DNA of 64,000 nucleotides from Geminicoccaceae bacterium (GTDB lineage Bacteria > Pseudomonadota > Alphaproteobacteria > Geminicoccales > Geminicoccaceae), in the NCBI GenBank assembly GCA_028285265.1, contig JANQPX010000030.1:744001-808000 (forward strand), in the 5' to 3' direction. The notes under the pieces are model-generated. The model did no database searches. It was not told the DNA's origin and saw nothing but the letters and a program-made list of their open reading frames with translations. This document shows, one piece after another, positions 8,372-17,093 of this stretch; positions within the stretch are counted from its first letter, which is position 1; each line of letters starts with the position of its first letter. The position numbers and the translations under genes are program-made.

Positions 8372-8953
8372 ATGACCAAGCAAACATCACCCAGTGGTAC
8401 GGCAGCCTGGCTTCTTTTATCAGCCGGTCTTTGTGCAACGATCGTTTTTCAGTTGAACAACGACAACTTTATTGCAGTTCCGGTTACGGCTGCACCTGCC
8501 GACTCCTCGGTCGAGATCACGGATAGCAACCTAGTCGATTCGATCGCTGGTCCCGACATGGCCGTGCTCGATGCCATCGTCGACCGACCGCTTTTCTCCG
8601 CGTCCCGTCAGCCCTTCAAGGCGCCGATCGATGAGACCTCGGACGAAGCTCCGTCCGCCATCGCATCATTACCTTTCCAGTTAGCAGGCACGATGCTCTC
8701 GGATAGCGCTCGCTTCGCGCTTCTCGTGCACCCTGAGAGGGGTATGCTTCGTCTGCGAGAAGGCCAGGATGTTGATGGCTGGCGCGTCGAAGACGTCGAT
8801 GTCAACGAGGTGCTTTTGACAAACGGCAATGAGAGGATGCGACTTTGGTTGAAGAAGGTATCCCCGGCCGCAAGTCTGGAACGACCACCGACTGCCGCCG
8901 GTAGTGGTCTCGACGCCGTCAACCTTGAAGCTGTTGAATCGCAAAAGAAATAG
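8372..8953 (+). CDS. gspC: GspC-like homology-region protein
   Basis: Small bitopic protein of 193 residues. A transmembrane segment (AAWLLLSAGLCATIVFQL) comes first. A periplasmic homology region follows, with LDAIVDRPLFSASRQP, FQLAGTMLSDSARFALL and RLREGQDVDGWRVEDV, the pattern of the GspC HR domain that contacts the secretin. No PDZ domain follows, so it is much shorter than enterobacterial GspC. Alphaproteobacterial type II loci often have this short form, sometimes labelled GspN. It stands next to last in the operon instead of first. Confidence 0.78.
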   Translation: MTKQTSPSGTAAWLLLSAGLCATIVFQLNNDNFIAVPVTAAPADSSVEITDSNLVDSIAGPDMAVLDAIVDRPLFSASRQPFKAPIDETSDEAPSAIASLPFQLAGTMLSDSARFALLVHPERGMLRLREGQDVDGWRVEDVDVNEVLLTNGNERMRLWLKKVSPAASLERPPTAAGSGLDAVNLEAVESQKK

Positions 8954-8969
8954 AGGACATCTTACAATT

Positions 8970-9929
8970 TTGATTGGCAGCAGCGCGGGGTCGAGGGGCA
9001 TGGCTCTCATTGCTGTGCTATGGATTGTCAGCTTGCTGGCACTGATGGCGGCGGGAGTCGGGTCGAGCGGACGCGTTTCTGGCAAGCTTGCCTTTAATGC
9101 TGCTGAGAATGAGCGAGCGCGCGCGTTGGCAGAGGCTGGTTTTAATCGTGCCGTCTATCATCTGCTCACGCATGAACCTTTCGGTGGGGCACTTGTGGAT
9201 GGTGCTGCCGATATGTCTTTTGCCACGAGTGAGGGCGCGGCCGCTGTTCTTGTCAGGGACGAAGACGGCAAGATCGATCTCAATGCTGCGCCAATCGAAC
9301 TATTGATCGGTCTTCTAAAGAGCGTTGGAGTCGAAAGTGATGATGTCGCCAACACGATGGCGGCACGTATTGTCGACTTTCGAGACGAGGACAGCGACAT
9401 TTTACCAAATGGCGCGGAGGACAGCGCTTACGAAGCCGCCGGCATGAGTAAGGGGGCGATCGATCGGCCATTTCGCCATGTCGACGAACTCAGGTCCGTG
9501 CTCGGAATGACCGAGCAGCTCTATGCCCGTCTACAGCGTCATGTAACCATCTATGCGAATGCAGAAGGGTTCGATTTCTTCAGGGCATCCCTTCCCGTTC
9601 TCGGTGCGCTGCCGGGTATGACACCAGAGACGATCACCGCGATCCGTTCGGCCAGCCCAGACGACGATGTCTTCTCGATCCTCCCAACCGATGATGTGAC
9701 CCCGTATGAGGACTATGCGCTGGCGACGCGGGAGCTGGTGTACTCGATCAGGATTCTGGCACTCACTCGGGAGGGCGGACGCTTCTTGCTCGAGACAATT
9801 CTTGCCCTCGATGGCGGTAGGGGAACGTCTCCTTTTACGACCTATCAATGGCGACGAGGCCGGCTCGCCGCCGATGATCCGCTTGGCGCGATGATACAAC
9901 AGCTAAAGCCCCTGTCGACGGATCGGTGA
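8970..9929 (+). CDS. gspK: GspK, minor pseudopilin
   Basis: Large minor pseudopilin at the pseudopilus tip. The leader GSSAGSRG is followed by MALIAVLWIVSLLALMAAG, without Glu at +5, as usual for GspK. The long alpha domain includes VRDEDGKIDLNAAPIELL and a second helix-hairpin-helix-like segment near PFRHVDELRSVLGM. The start is uncertain. TTG at 8970 gives a normal leader and lies 12 bases after GAGGA (8953-8957). ATG at 9000 would leave no leader, and the in-frame GTG at 8904 is deep inside gspC. It is the last gene of the operon. Confidence 0.88.
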   Translation: MIGSSAGSRGMALIAVLWIVSLLALMAAGVGSSGRVSGKLAFNAAENERARALAEAGFNRAVYHLLTHEPFGGALVDGAADMSFATSEGAAAVLVRDEDGKIDLNAAPIELLIGLLKSVGVESDDVANTMAARIVDFRDEDSDILPNGAEDSAYEAAGMSKGAIDRPFRHVDELRSVLGMTEQLYARLQRHVTIYANAEGFDFFRASLPVLGALPGMTPETITAIRSASPDDDVFSILPTDDVTPYEDYALATRELVYSIRILALTREGGRFLLETILALDGGRGTSPFTTYQWRRGRLAADDPLGAMIQQLKPLSTDR

Positions 9930-10272
9930 TGACGAACATTTTGTGATCTCACCGTTGTCGAGGATGGAGAGCAGCGTATCGGCGTCGCGCATCCAGATCC
10001 GATGCAGATGAAAGCAGGGTGAGATGAGCCCCCTATAGGCCAAGGCTCATTGGGTCTAAACGTTCGTTTAAGGTCATGCGCTGGCAACCCTGGATATGCG
10101 AAGTTGACGTTATGCTAGGCGAGGCCCGACCGGTCTCTGGGTTGCAACCGCACTGTTTGGCCACGCGGCCTCGCCTGGATAAGATGCTGGTTTTGGTCAA
10201 TCGGCGTGTTTGACCGCCTTGTTGATCCGCTCGTACGATGATCGTTAACGGAGCGGAGCGTTTGATTGGTCT
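9930..10272 (+). other. Intergenic region, gspK to PAS-GGDEF-EAL (convergent)
   Basis: This 343-base region lies between two converging genes. I see no gene. A near-perfect inverted repeat TAAACG-TT-CGTTTA lies at 10057-10070, and GGTCAA/TTGACC arms lie at about 10195-10215. Neither has a T-run, so neither is a typical intrinsic terminator. Confidence 0.5.
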
Positions 10273-13200
10273 TTAGACTTGAACTCGAAGAGAAGCGAGA
10301 ACGTCTGCGAGAGGTTTCGCTGAACCGAGGGCCAGACCTTGTGCATAGTCGATCTGAAGTTCGCGTAGTTGGACGATGAGCGCTTCGTCTTCAACGCATT
10401 CGGCGACTGTTTGAAGCTTACCGACATGGCTGACATGGTTGATTGCCTCGACGATCGCGCGATCGGTGGCATCGTCAGCGATATGCTTAATGAAGCTGCC
10501 GTCAATCTTAATGTAGTCTACCAAAAAGTGCTTGAGATAGCTGAATGAGGAGAGACCACAACCGAAGTCGTCGAGTGCGATGCGGCAGCCGAGATCGCGC
10601 AGTTCGCTAACGAAGCGCTTCGCACGTGTTAGATTGGAAATTACCGCTGTTTCCGTGATCTCGAAGCACAGACTTTCGGTTGGAAGCTTGCTCTCCCGAA
10701 GCATGCCACGAAGGCTGTCCTGAAAGGCTGCGTCGGTCAGAGAGTGACCAGAGAGATTGATATTGAACCGAAATCCATCGGCGGGTCGCGCAATGTCTGA
10801 AATCGCTTCTAGCGACGTTTGGACCACCCATTGATCAATCATCGACATCAGCCCATAGCGCTCGGCCGCGGGTATGAAAGCACCGGGCAGTAACCATCCG
10901 CCGTCTGGGCCCTTGAGGCGCAGCAGGATCTCGTAGTGACTGACGGGCAACGCATCATTCCCCAAGCGAACGATCGGTTGGGCCATCAGCGTCAAATTGT
11001 TGTTGGCAATGGCCTGCTCGAGGCTTGCGGCGCGAAGGACGTCTTGATGTCGCTGCCATGTTTCCGCATCGCTGGCCTGATAAACACAGAGCCTACCACG
11101 TCCGTTGTCCTTGGCGGCATAGCATGCAATGTCGGCCTGGGTTAGTGCATCGTCGACGTCGCGGAGATTCTCATCAATGACCGTAAGGCCAACACTGATA
11201 CTGACGCCAAAGGTTCGACCTTCCCAGGAAAAACGAAGCATATTCGTCGCATCAATGAGGTCCTGCGCGATGCGTTTTCCTTGATCCAGCGTGCAGGCCT
11301 CGACCAAAAGTCCGAACTCGTCGCCGCCAAGGCGAGCTAGCATCGCTCCGATGGCGTCAGCTCGCTCGCCGAAGAGGCTAGCCATTTGGCGAATCAATTG
11401 GTCACCTGCCATATGGCCAGCGGAGTCGTTCAAGATTTTGAATTGATCGAGGTCGATATAACAAAGGACTGACGATTGATTGGTCGATTTCGCCTTGGCA
11501 AGCGCTGATGCCAACCCGCGTTCGAATTCCGCTCTATTCAGGAGATCAGTTAGCGAATCGTGGGTTGCCTGATGCTGAAGTCGGTCCTCGAGATATTTGG
11601 CTTCGGTAATATCCCGACCGATTCCGACGAGGCCCACGATTGTCCGATTGGCATCACGAAGCGGCAGTTTGGTTGTGCTGTACCAGAACGCTTCACCGCA
11701 CCCGCTGCGAACGAGCTGTTCGACCTTATTGACGATTGGTATGCCACTTTCCATCACCTGCATATCATCTTGAAAAAGCTCGTCGGCTATCTCTTGGGGA
11801 TAGTAGTCAAAGTCGGTCTTGCCGATGGTATCGTCGGATTTGGCGGCGCCCATAAGCTTGGCGTCGAAGGCGTTTTTCAGTGTAAAGCGCGCCTGTCGAT
11901 CTTTGGCATAGATGGCATCGGGAATGTTGTCGATGATGGCGCGTAAAAGGTTCCGCTCCTTCGCCAGCGCTTGTTGCGCTTCAACTTCCTTCGTGATGTT
12001 GGTGCCAGCGCCACGATAACCTTTAAAGCGGCCCTCATCATCGTAAATTGGTACACCGCTTATCGAGATGTGATACGTCTTGCCGTCATTGCCATGCTTC
12101 ACGTAGCGAAAATTACGGAAGGGCCGGCGGCTTTCGAGATCATTGAAGTGTTGTCGACACGAGTCGTCGATTTTGATGGCGATTTCGGAGCGTTTCTTCC
12201 CAAGCGTCGCCTCGATGTCCGTGCCTGAAAGTTCGGCAACGCGTTCCGAAAAGTAGCTAAAGCGAAGCTCCGCATCCATTTCCCAAAACCAGTCGGAAGA
12301 GGCTTGGACAATGTCCCTAAAGCGTTGCTCGCTTTCGCGAAGAGCTGCTTCGTAGTCACGAAAGTCGGTAATGTCTTGTGAGATACCGACGATTCCGACG
12401 ATTTCGCCTGTGTCATCGCGCAGCGGTGCGATACACCCACTCATGACGACTGTCTTGCCGGTTCCCGGACAAACGACTTTGTTTTCATTGTCAATAAGGG
12501 CCTCGCCGGTCTCCATGACACGAATTTCGTTCCGGCGAAACGCAGCAACAAGGTCGTCCGGGTAGAAGTCATGGTTTGATTTGCCGGCAAGCGTGTTGGG
12601 ATCCGTTTCGCCAACGAATTCGGCCCCGGCCTTGTTTTTGATCAAGAACCGCCCTTCACTATCTTTGGCAAAGACGACGGCTGGAATATTGTCAATCATC
12701 GTGCGCAAAAGATTGCGTTCGTTCTGGAGTGCTTTCCGCGCCTGATGACTGTCCGTCACATCCATGACGAAGCCTAAAATCGCTGGTCGGCCGAACCAAT
12801 TTTCGGTTGAGCGCACGCATTGCTGAATGCGAATGATATGCCCGTCTTTGTGAAGAGCGTCACGCTCGCAGACTCGTGACGGCGGCTTCTTTTGAAATCG
12901 TTCGTACCGATTTTTGTTGACCTCTTCTCGTTCGTGGGCAGCAAAAAATGACTCGATTGGTGCTGACTTCATCTGATCGACGGAGTAGCCAAGAAGATCA
13001 GCAAAGGCTCGATTCACATAGGTGTACTGATCACCTTCTATTGCAAAGAAGCCTTGTGGTGATCCTTCGACGACATCCTGAAAACTGGCCGCCGTCTCTG
13101 ACAACGCGCGCTCAGCACGTTTTCTCTCGGTGACATCAATGAGCACGAGCTGGCAGGCGCTTTTTCCTTGCCAGAGAACGACATTTGTCGATGCGAAGAT

Positions 13201-13908
13201 ATGGAGGATACGGCCGGAACGGCTGATCCCGTCGAACTGGCACTGTTTAGGGCCGAATTTCGATGCTTCGTAGGCCGTGAGACAAGGCCTTAGCCATTCT
13301 CGATCATGACAAGCAATGAAACCGAGTGGATCATGTTCTGCACGCAGTGATTCCAAGTCGTCGTAGCCAAACATGGTCGTAAACGCTTGGTTTGCAAAAA
13401 CAACGCTGCCACCTTGCAGAATAGCGATGCCTGTTAGTGAGTTCTCAACCAGCTGCCGATACAGGTCGGATTGCTCAGTGAAGTCGTCTTGAAGCGTCTT
13501 TTGCGCGGTCTTATCACTAATCGTGACGATCGCACCGTTGATCGTTCCATTCCATTCGCGGAATGGTGTGAGTAAGACGTCGATATATTGGCGCTTACCG
13601 CTACGTGTCGTGATCCAATGTTGGAACGAGACGTCTTCGCCCCGAAAGCACCGATCGAGTTTCGGCTTAACCAAACGCTTGAAGACAAGGTCACCGACCA
13701 ACTCGGCAACGTGACGGCCGACGATCTCATTTGCGGTCCATCCCTCGAACTCGATGACACGACGATTGGCGTAACGATAGCGATAATTGGGTCCGACGAC
13801 ATAGATGCGCTCTCGGACTTGATCGAGAACAGACTCGTACAATCGAAATCTATCACTGTCTTTGGTAACGGAACGCTCAAATAGAATTGCTTTGTTTCCG
13901 GTTAGCAT
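10273..13908 (-). CDS. Multi-PAS sensor diguanylate cyclase/phosphodiesterase
   Basis: Soluble 1211-residue protein that should control cyclic di-GMP. Six PAS-type sensor domains occupy roughly residues 18-130, 145-265, 270-390, 395-515, 520-645 and 650-770. A GGDEF domain follows (about 785-940, intact ARLGGDEFGLLV) and then an EAL domain (about 960-1205). The EAL motif is YEILLR, a tolerated variant, and the second metal/catalytic motif DDFGCGLSSFSYLK is intact. No RxxD inhibitory site precedes GGDEF (the residues there are AIGA). No transmembrane segment is visible. The fourth and sixth PAS domains share NLLR-(T/A)-(M/I)-IDNIP, suggesting internal duplication. It has no evident operon partner. 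Confidence 0.93.
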   Translation of the reverse strand: MLTGNKAILFERSVTKDSDRFRLYESVLDQVRERIYVVGPNYRYRYANRRVIEFEGWTANEIVGRHVAELVGDLVFKRLVKPKLDRCFRGEDVSFQHWITTRSGKRQYIDVLLTPFREWNGTINGAIVTISDKTAQKTLQDDFTEQSDLYRQLVENSLTGIAILQGGSVVFANQAFTTMFGYDDLESLRAEHDPLGFIACHDREWLRPCLTAYEASKFGPKQCQFDGISRSGRILHIFASTNVVLWQGKSACQLVLIDVTERKRAERALSETAASFQDVVEGSPQGFFAIEGDQYTYVNRAFADLLGYSVDQMKSAPIESFFAAHEREEVNKNRYERFQKKPPSRVCERDALHKDGHIIRIQQCVRSTENWFGRPAILGFVMDVTDSHQARKALQNERNLLRTMIDNIPAVVFAKDSEGRFLIKNKAGAEFVGETDPNTLAGKSNHDFYPDDLVAAFRRNEIRVMETGEALIDNENKVVCPGTGKTVVMSGCIAPLRDDTGEIVGIVGISQDITDFRDYEAALRESEQRFRDIVQASSDWFWEMDAELRFSYFSERVAELSGTDIEATLGKKRSEIAIKIDDSCRQHFNDLESRRPFRNFRYVKHGNDGKTYHISISGVPIYDDEGRFKGYRGAGTNITKEVEAQQALAKERNLLRAIIDNIPDAIYAKDRQARFTLKNAFDAKLMGAAKSDDTIGKTDFDYYPQEIADELFQDDMQVMESGIPIVNKVEQLVRSGCGEAFWYSTTKLPLRDANRTIVGLVGIGRDITEAKYLEDRLQHQATHDSLTDLLNRAEFERGLASALAKAKSTNQSSVLCYIDLDQFKILNDSAGHMAGDQLIRQMASLFGERADAIGAMLARLGGDEFGLLVEACTLDQGKRIAQDLIDATNMLRFSWEGRTFGVSISVGLTVIDENLRDVDDALTQADIACYAAKDNGRGRLCVYQASDAETWQRHQDVLRAASLEQAIANNNLTLMAQPIVRLGNDALPVSHYEILLRLKGPDGGWLLPGAFIPAAERYGLMSMIDQWVVQTSLEAISDIARPADGFRFNINLSGHSLTDAAFQDSLRGMLRESKLPTESLCFEITETAVISNLTRAKRFVSELRDLGCRIALDDFGCGLSSFSYLKHFLVDYIKIDGSFIKHIADDATDRAIVEAINHVSHVGKLQTVAECVEDEALIVQLRELQIDYAQGLALGSAKPLADVLASLRVQV

Positions 13909-14089
13909 AGCGTCCCAACCATTCTACCATCGTGTACAAGTCGTATGTCTCGATGGTGGTCAATGGATGTGAGCCAAGGTTGTCATGACATGGGCGCACT
14001 TGTTCGTCTGCTGTGCAGAAGTCCAATGACGGCACAGAATCAATCATCGTAAGAATTTTCTCGTCATTGTTTTCTGGCGAATACTCCAT
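13877..14089 (-). other. Possible small open frame upstream of the PAS-GGDEF-EAL gene
   Basis: An ATG-started frame of 70 codons ends 32 bases inside the start of the GGDEF/EAL gene on the same strand, in a different frame. Its composition is protein-like and acidic (MEYSPENNDEKIL at the start, MVEWLGRYANRKQ near the end). There is no recognisable domain and no clear ribosome site. It could be a small coupled upstream gene or a chance frame. Confidence 0.2.
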
Positions 14090-14299
14090 CGATTTGAAAA
14101 CACTGTCATATTTGTTCGAGTTTACTGCACAAGCTTATACTCGAATACCGTCTTATCTTGACGAAGTATACTTGAAAGTCCCTGGTAGAACATCAACTTA
14201 GACGCACCAAAACAACGGTTTTGGTCTTTCCATCGAATAGACGATTGAGGTGATCGATGGCAGAGAATGAAGAGGTGCATTTTTCCCAAGGAGAAGTCG
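13909..14299. other. Divergent intergenic region, AT-richer
   Basis: About 390 bases between the divergent GGDEF/EAL gene and the FAD-oxidase gene. Promoters for both should lie here, but I cannot assign -35/-10 boxes with confidence. It holds the possible small frame at 13877-14089 and the inverted repeat at 14206-14225. Confidence 0.5.
14206..14225 (+). repeat. Perfect 8-bp inverted repeat before the FAD-oxidase gene
   Basis: ACCAAAAC, a four-base loop and GTTTTGGT form a perfect 8-bp stem 75 bases before the ATG at 14300. The following bases are CTTTCC, a poor T-run. It fits an operator or an mRNA hairpin better than a terminator. Confidence 0.4.
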
Positions 14300-15892
14300 A
14301 TGGGAAGACTCCTAAAATATTGGGGCTGGGGTCACGAAGGGGACGGTCTCGACAGTGCGCAAACAAGAGAGCTCTTGGAGACCTTCCGAACGCTTGGGAT
14401 CGACGTTACCGATGACGGCACTTTTCCATCATTAGACACCCTTTCGCTCGTGGCCTCCCGTCTGAGGCCGCCACAAGCCCTGTCGACGATCTGCACAAGC
14501 GACAGATATCAGCGCATTTTGCATGCATTTGGTCAGTCTCAGCCGGACTCTATTCGACTCTATCAAGGCGATGTCGCCCATGCCCCGGACGTTGTCGCCT
14601 ATCCAAAAACCGCCGAGGATATTCAGGCACTGTTCGACTGGTGTGGTGATGTTGGTGCTGCGCTGATCCCTTTCGGCGGAGGCTCTTCCGTCGTTGGTGG
14701 TGTCACAAGCGATGTCGGCGAAGGCTACAATGGCATCGTTACGGTCGACATGAGCCGAATGAACCAGGTTCTGGAGATTGACGATGTCAGCCACGCTGCA
14801 CGCATTCAAGGTGGAGCGCGAGGGCCGTCGCTTGAGGCAGCGCTGAAGCCGAGCGGCCTCACCCTTCGGCACTTTCCACAGAGTTTTGAACACTCCACGT
14901 TTGGAGGCTGGGTGGCAACGCGCTCCGGCGGCCATTTCGCCACTCTCTACACCCATATCGATGATCTCATCCAAAGCGTTGCCATGGTGACGCCAGCAGG
15001 CGAGATGATCTCTCGACGGCTTCCAGGCTCAGGTGCGGGGCCAAGCCCTGACCGATTCATGATTGGCTCTGAAGGAGCGCTTGGCATTATCACCGAGGGC
15101 TGGGTTCGTCTTCAACGTCGCCCGAGTTTTAAATTGACGGCGGGATTTCGGTTCGAGCATTTCTTCGATGCTGCCAAGGCCGTGCGCGCTGTTGCCCAAG
15201 CTGGCCTTTTCCCTGCGAACGTTCGCATCGTTGACGGCGTTGAGCTTAAGGTGAACGGTGCCGGCTCCGGCGGCTTCACGCTCATGGTCGTGTCTTTCGA
15301 AAGTGCGGATCATCCCGTGGAGGCATGGATGTCCCGGGCGGAACAGTGTTGCCGCGACCACGGTGGAACAATCGATGTCGACTGGAAGGATAATCCCGAG
15401 GCGCATTTACAGGGAACTGTTGGTGCATGGCGCGAAGCTTTTATTCGCATGCCATATAATCGAGAACAGCTCACGCCTCGGGGGATTATCTCAGATACCT
15501 TTGAAACCGCGATCACATGGGATCGGCTTGAGCACTTTCATCATGCCATCTGCACAGCAACCAAGAAGGCAATCTTGGAGGCTACGGGGAATCCGGGTGC
15601 TGTCTCTTGCCGTTTTAGCCACGCCTATCCCGATGGCCCTGCACCCTATTTCGCGTTCCACGCACAAGGTGCAAAGGGAGTGCTTTTGGAACAATGGCGA
15701 GCGATCAAGGAGGCAGCCTCCGACGCCGTGATCCGCGAAGGAGGAACTATCACCCATCATCACGCCGTCGGCCGTGATCACCAGGTCTGGTACGAACGAC
15801 AGCGACCCAGTCTTTTTGGTGATGTTCTTGCCGAAGCCAAGAAACAGCTGGATCCGAATGGCATCCTCAATCCAGGTGTCATCGTCCGCTGA
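14300..15892 (+). CDS. FAD-binding oxidase, alkyl-DHAP-synthase (AGPS)-like
   Basis: Predicted flavoprotein of 530 residues in the VAO/PCMH fold. The FAD-binding half includes VVAYPKTAEDIQALFDWC, IPFGGGSSVVGGV, the PP-loop-type RIQGGARGPSLEAAL and FGGWVATRSGGHFA. The C-terminal half has RMPYNREQL, a CRFSHAYPDGPAPYF strand and the histidine-rich THHHAVGRDH. This His cluster is diagnostic of the alkyldihydroxyacetonephosphate synthase branch rather than glycolate or D-lactate oxidase. The start is ATG 14300, with AAGGAG about eight bases upstream. In eukaryotes AGPS makes ether-lipid precursors; the substrate of bacterial homologues is usually not established, so a lipid role is inference. Confidence 0.85.
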   Translation: MGRLLKYWGWGHEGDGLDSAQTRELLETFRTLGIDVTDDGTFPSLDTLSLVASRLRPPQALSTICTSDRYQRILHAFGQSQPDSIRLYQGDVAHAPDVVAYPKTAEDIQALFDWCGDVGAALIPFGGGSSVVGGVTSDVGEGYNGIVTVDMSRMNQVLEIDDVSHAARIQGGARGPSLEAALKPSGLTLRHFPQSFEHSTFGGWVATRSGGHFATLYTHIDDLIQSVAMVTPAGEMISRRLPGSGAGPSPDRFMIGSEGALGIITEGWVRLQRRPSFKLTAGFRFEHFFDAAKAVRAVAQAGLFPANVRIVDGVELKVNGAGSGGFTLMVVSFESADHPVEAWMSRAEQCCRDHGGTIDVDWKDNPEAHLQGTVGAWREAFIRMPYNREQLTPRGIISDTFETAITWDRLEHFHHAICTATKKAILEATGNPGAVSCRFSHAYPDGPAPYFAFHAQGAKGVLLEQWRAIKEAASDAVIREGGTITHHHAVGRDHQVWYERQRPSLFGDVLAEAKKQLDPNGILNPGVIVR

Positions 15893-15917
15893 TCCGACAG
15901 CGAGCGGGCAATCCGTT

Positions 15918-16727
15918 TCAGAGCCGGTCGCCACCTTGCATCGGCGAAAAGCGCACTGGCATGATCCGCTTCTGGGTGAGGCGTCCGTCCGCGGTTCTAC
16001 GGATGACAGTAAGATCTTGGGCGCCGTCTGCGGGTCCGAGAGGCATGACGAGGCGGCCTCCGGGTTTCAGCTGGGATAAAAGGCGCACCGGTACATGGTC
16101 CAACGATTCCTTTAGGATGATGGCATCAAATGGAGCATGGTCTGGCCAACCATCGTAGCCATCGCCTGCTTGCACCATGACGTTCTCGTCTTGGCGATGT
16201 TTCAGCATCCTTGCGGCCTGTTCGGCGAGAGGCTCGATAACTTCGATGCTATAGACGGACTTCACCAGGTGCGACAGCACGGCCGCATGGTAGCCTGCAC
16301 CGGTCCCAGTCTCAAAAACAGCATCGTCAGGCTTGAGTTCAGCCAAATGGGTCATGAGCGCAATGAGAAGCGGCGCCGCGATATTCTGTCCGTGGCCGAT
16401 GGGCAGGGGATGGTTATTGTAAGCGTAGGCCTTGATATCTTGAGGAACGAAGTCGTGACGTGGCACGACGCGCATGACTTCCAACACCCGGGGATCGATC
16501 GCTGCAATCCCAGTCTCAGAGCTGAGCAGGCGAACTTCTTCCTCGACGACGGCGACCATATGGTCACGCGCGATCTGTGCGGATGAGGTTGCTCTTGTTG
16601 CCGTGGTCTTGTCAGCAATGGCAACTGGCAGGTCGCTGAAACAGCCAAGGAGAATGGCGAATACGCCAAGGGTTAGACGCGGATACAAGCGACGCAATGG
16701 AGAGTAGTCAGGCATAGCCAACCTCAT
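15918..16727 (-). CDS. Exported PCMT-like methyltransferase
   Basis: A 269-residue homologue of protein-L-isoaspartate O-methyltransferase, which methylates damaged aspartyl residues using S-adenosylmethionine. An N-terminal signal-like segment (LTLGVFAILLGCFSDLPVAIA) suggests export or membrane anchoring. Family motifs are present but altered. VPRHDFV and LPIGHGQNIAAP match the region that normally reads GHGQTIS, with Ala where the active-site Ser is expected. The SAM loop is FETGTGAGYHAAVL, and IILKESLDHVP replaces the usual IIVTAA-type strand. LKPGGRLVMPLG is normal. It is convergent with the FAD-oxidase gene 25 bases away. Fold assignment is firm; the isoaspartyl activity is doubtful. Confidence 0.8.
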   Translation of the reverse strand: MRLAMPDYSPLRRLYPRLTLGVFAILLGCFSDLPVAIADKTTATRATSSAQIARDHMVAVVEEEVRLLSSETGIAAIDPRVLEVMRVVPRHDFVPQDIKAYAYNNHPLPIGHGQNIAAPLLIALMTHLAELKPDDAVFETGTGAGYHAAVLSHLVKSVYSIEVIEPLAEQAARMLKHRQDENVMVQAGDGYDGWPDHAPFDAIILKESLDHVPVRLLSQLKPGGRLVMPLGPADGAQDLTVIRRTADGRLTQKRIMPVRFSPMQGGDRL

Positions 16728-17093
16728 CGTCGACGGTGCGCTCGTCTTCTTAAACTAGGGTTGGATACCCCATTCAGGCAAGCAAGCAACTTTGGTATTC
16801 AAGGCTGAGGGCGCGAAATTCGCGGCGGGATCACGTCGGATGTCGGGATGCGATCTGCCTGGCAGACCCTATCTGGTCGATGACAGGGCGTGATTACCGT
16901 TGAAAGAAAGTCAGGGGCAGCGGAACATTGATCTATGCTTTGACGTGATCTGGCAAGGCGATCTCGATAGGCCAGAACTTTTAGAAAGCACGTCGCCATC
17001 TTTCGGCATCTTGGACGAAACGACGACGGCTAGTGTCCGAGGCCGCTATTGCCGGACGGCGTCCTGAGCGCTTTTGGACACGTTAGCGACGCC
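16728..17093. other. Intergenic region, no gene seen
   Basis: This 366-base stretch lies between the divergently placed start of the PCMT-like gene and the stop of argB. Short frames on both strands lack ribosome sites and recognisable protein features. It may hold the promoter of the PCMT-like gene. Confidence 0.4.

Noticed and set aside
10057..10070. TAAACG-TT-CGTTTA palindrome as a terminator between converging genes
   Set aside because: There is no T-run on either side and the loop is only two bases; kept only as a note in the intergenic entry.
9930..10272. Possible transposase remnant after gspK
   Set aside because: The translation on the minus strand only vaguely suggests one; no terminal repeats, target duplication or catalytic motif could be found.
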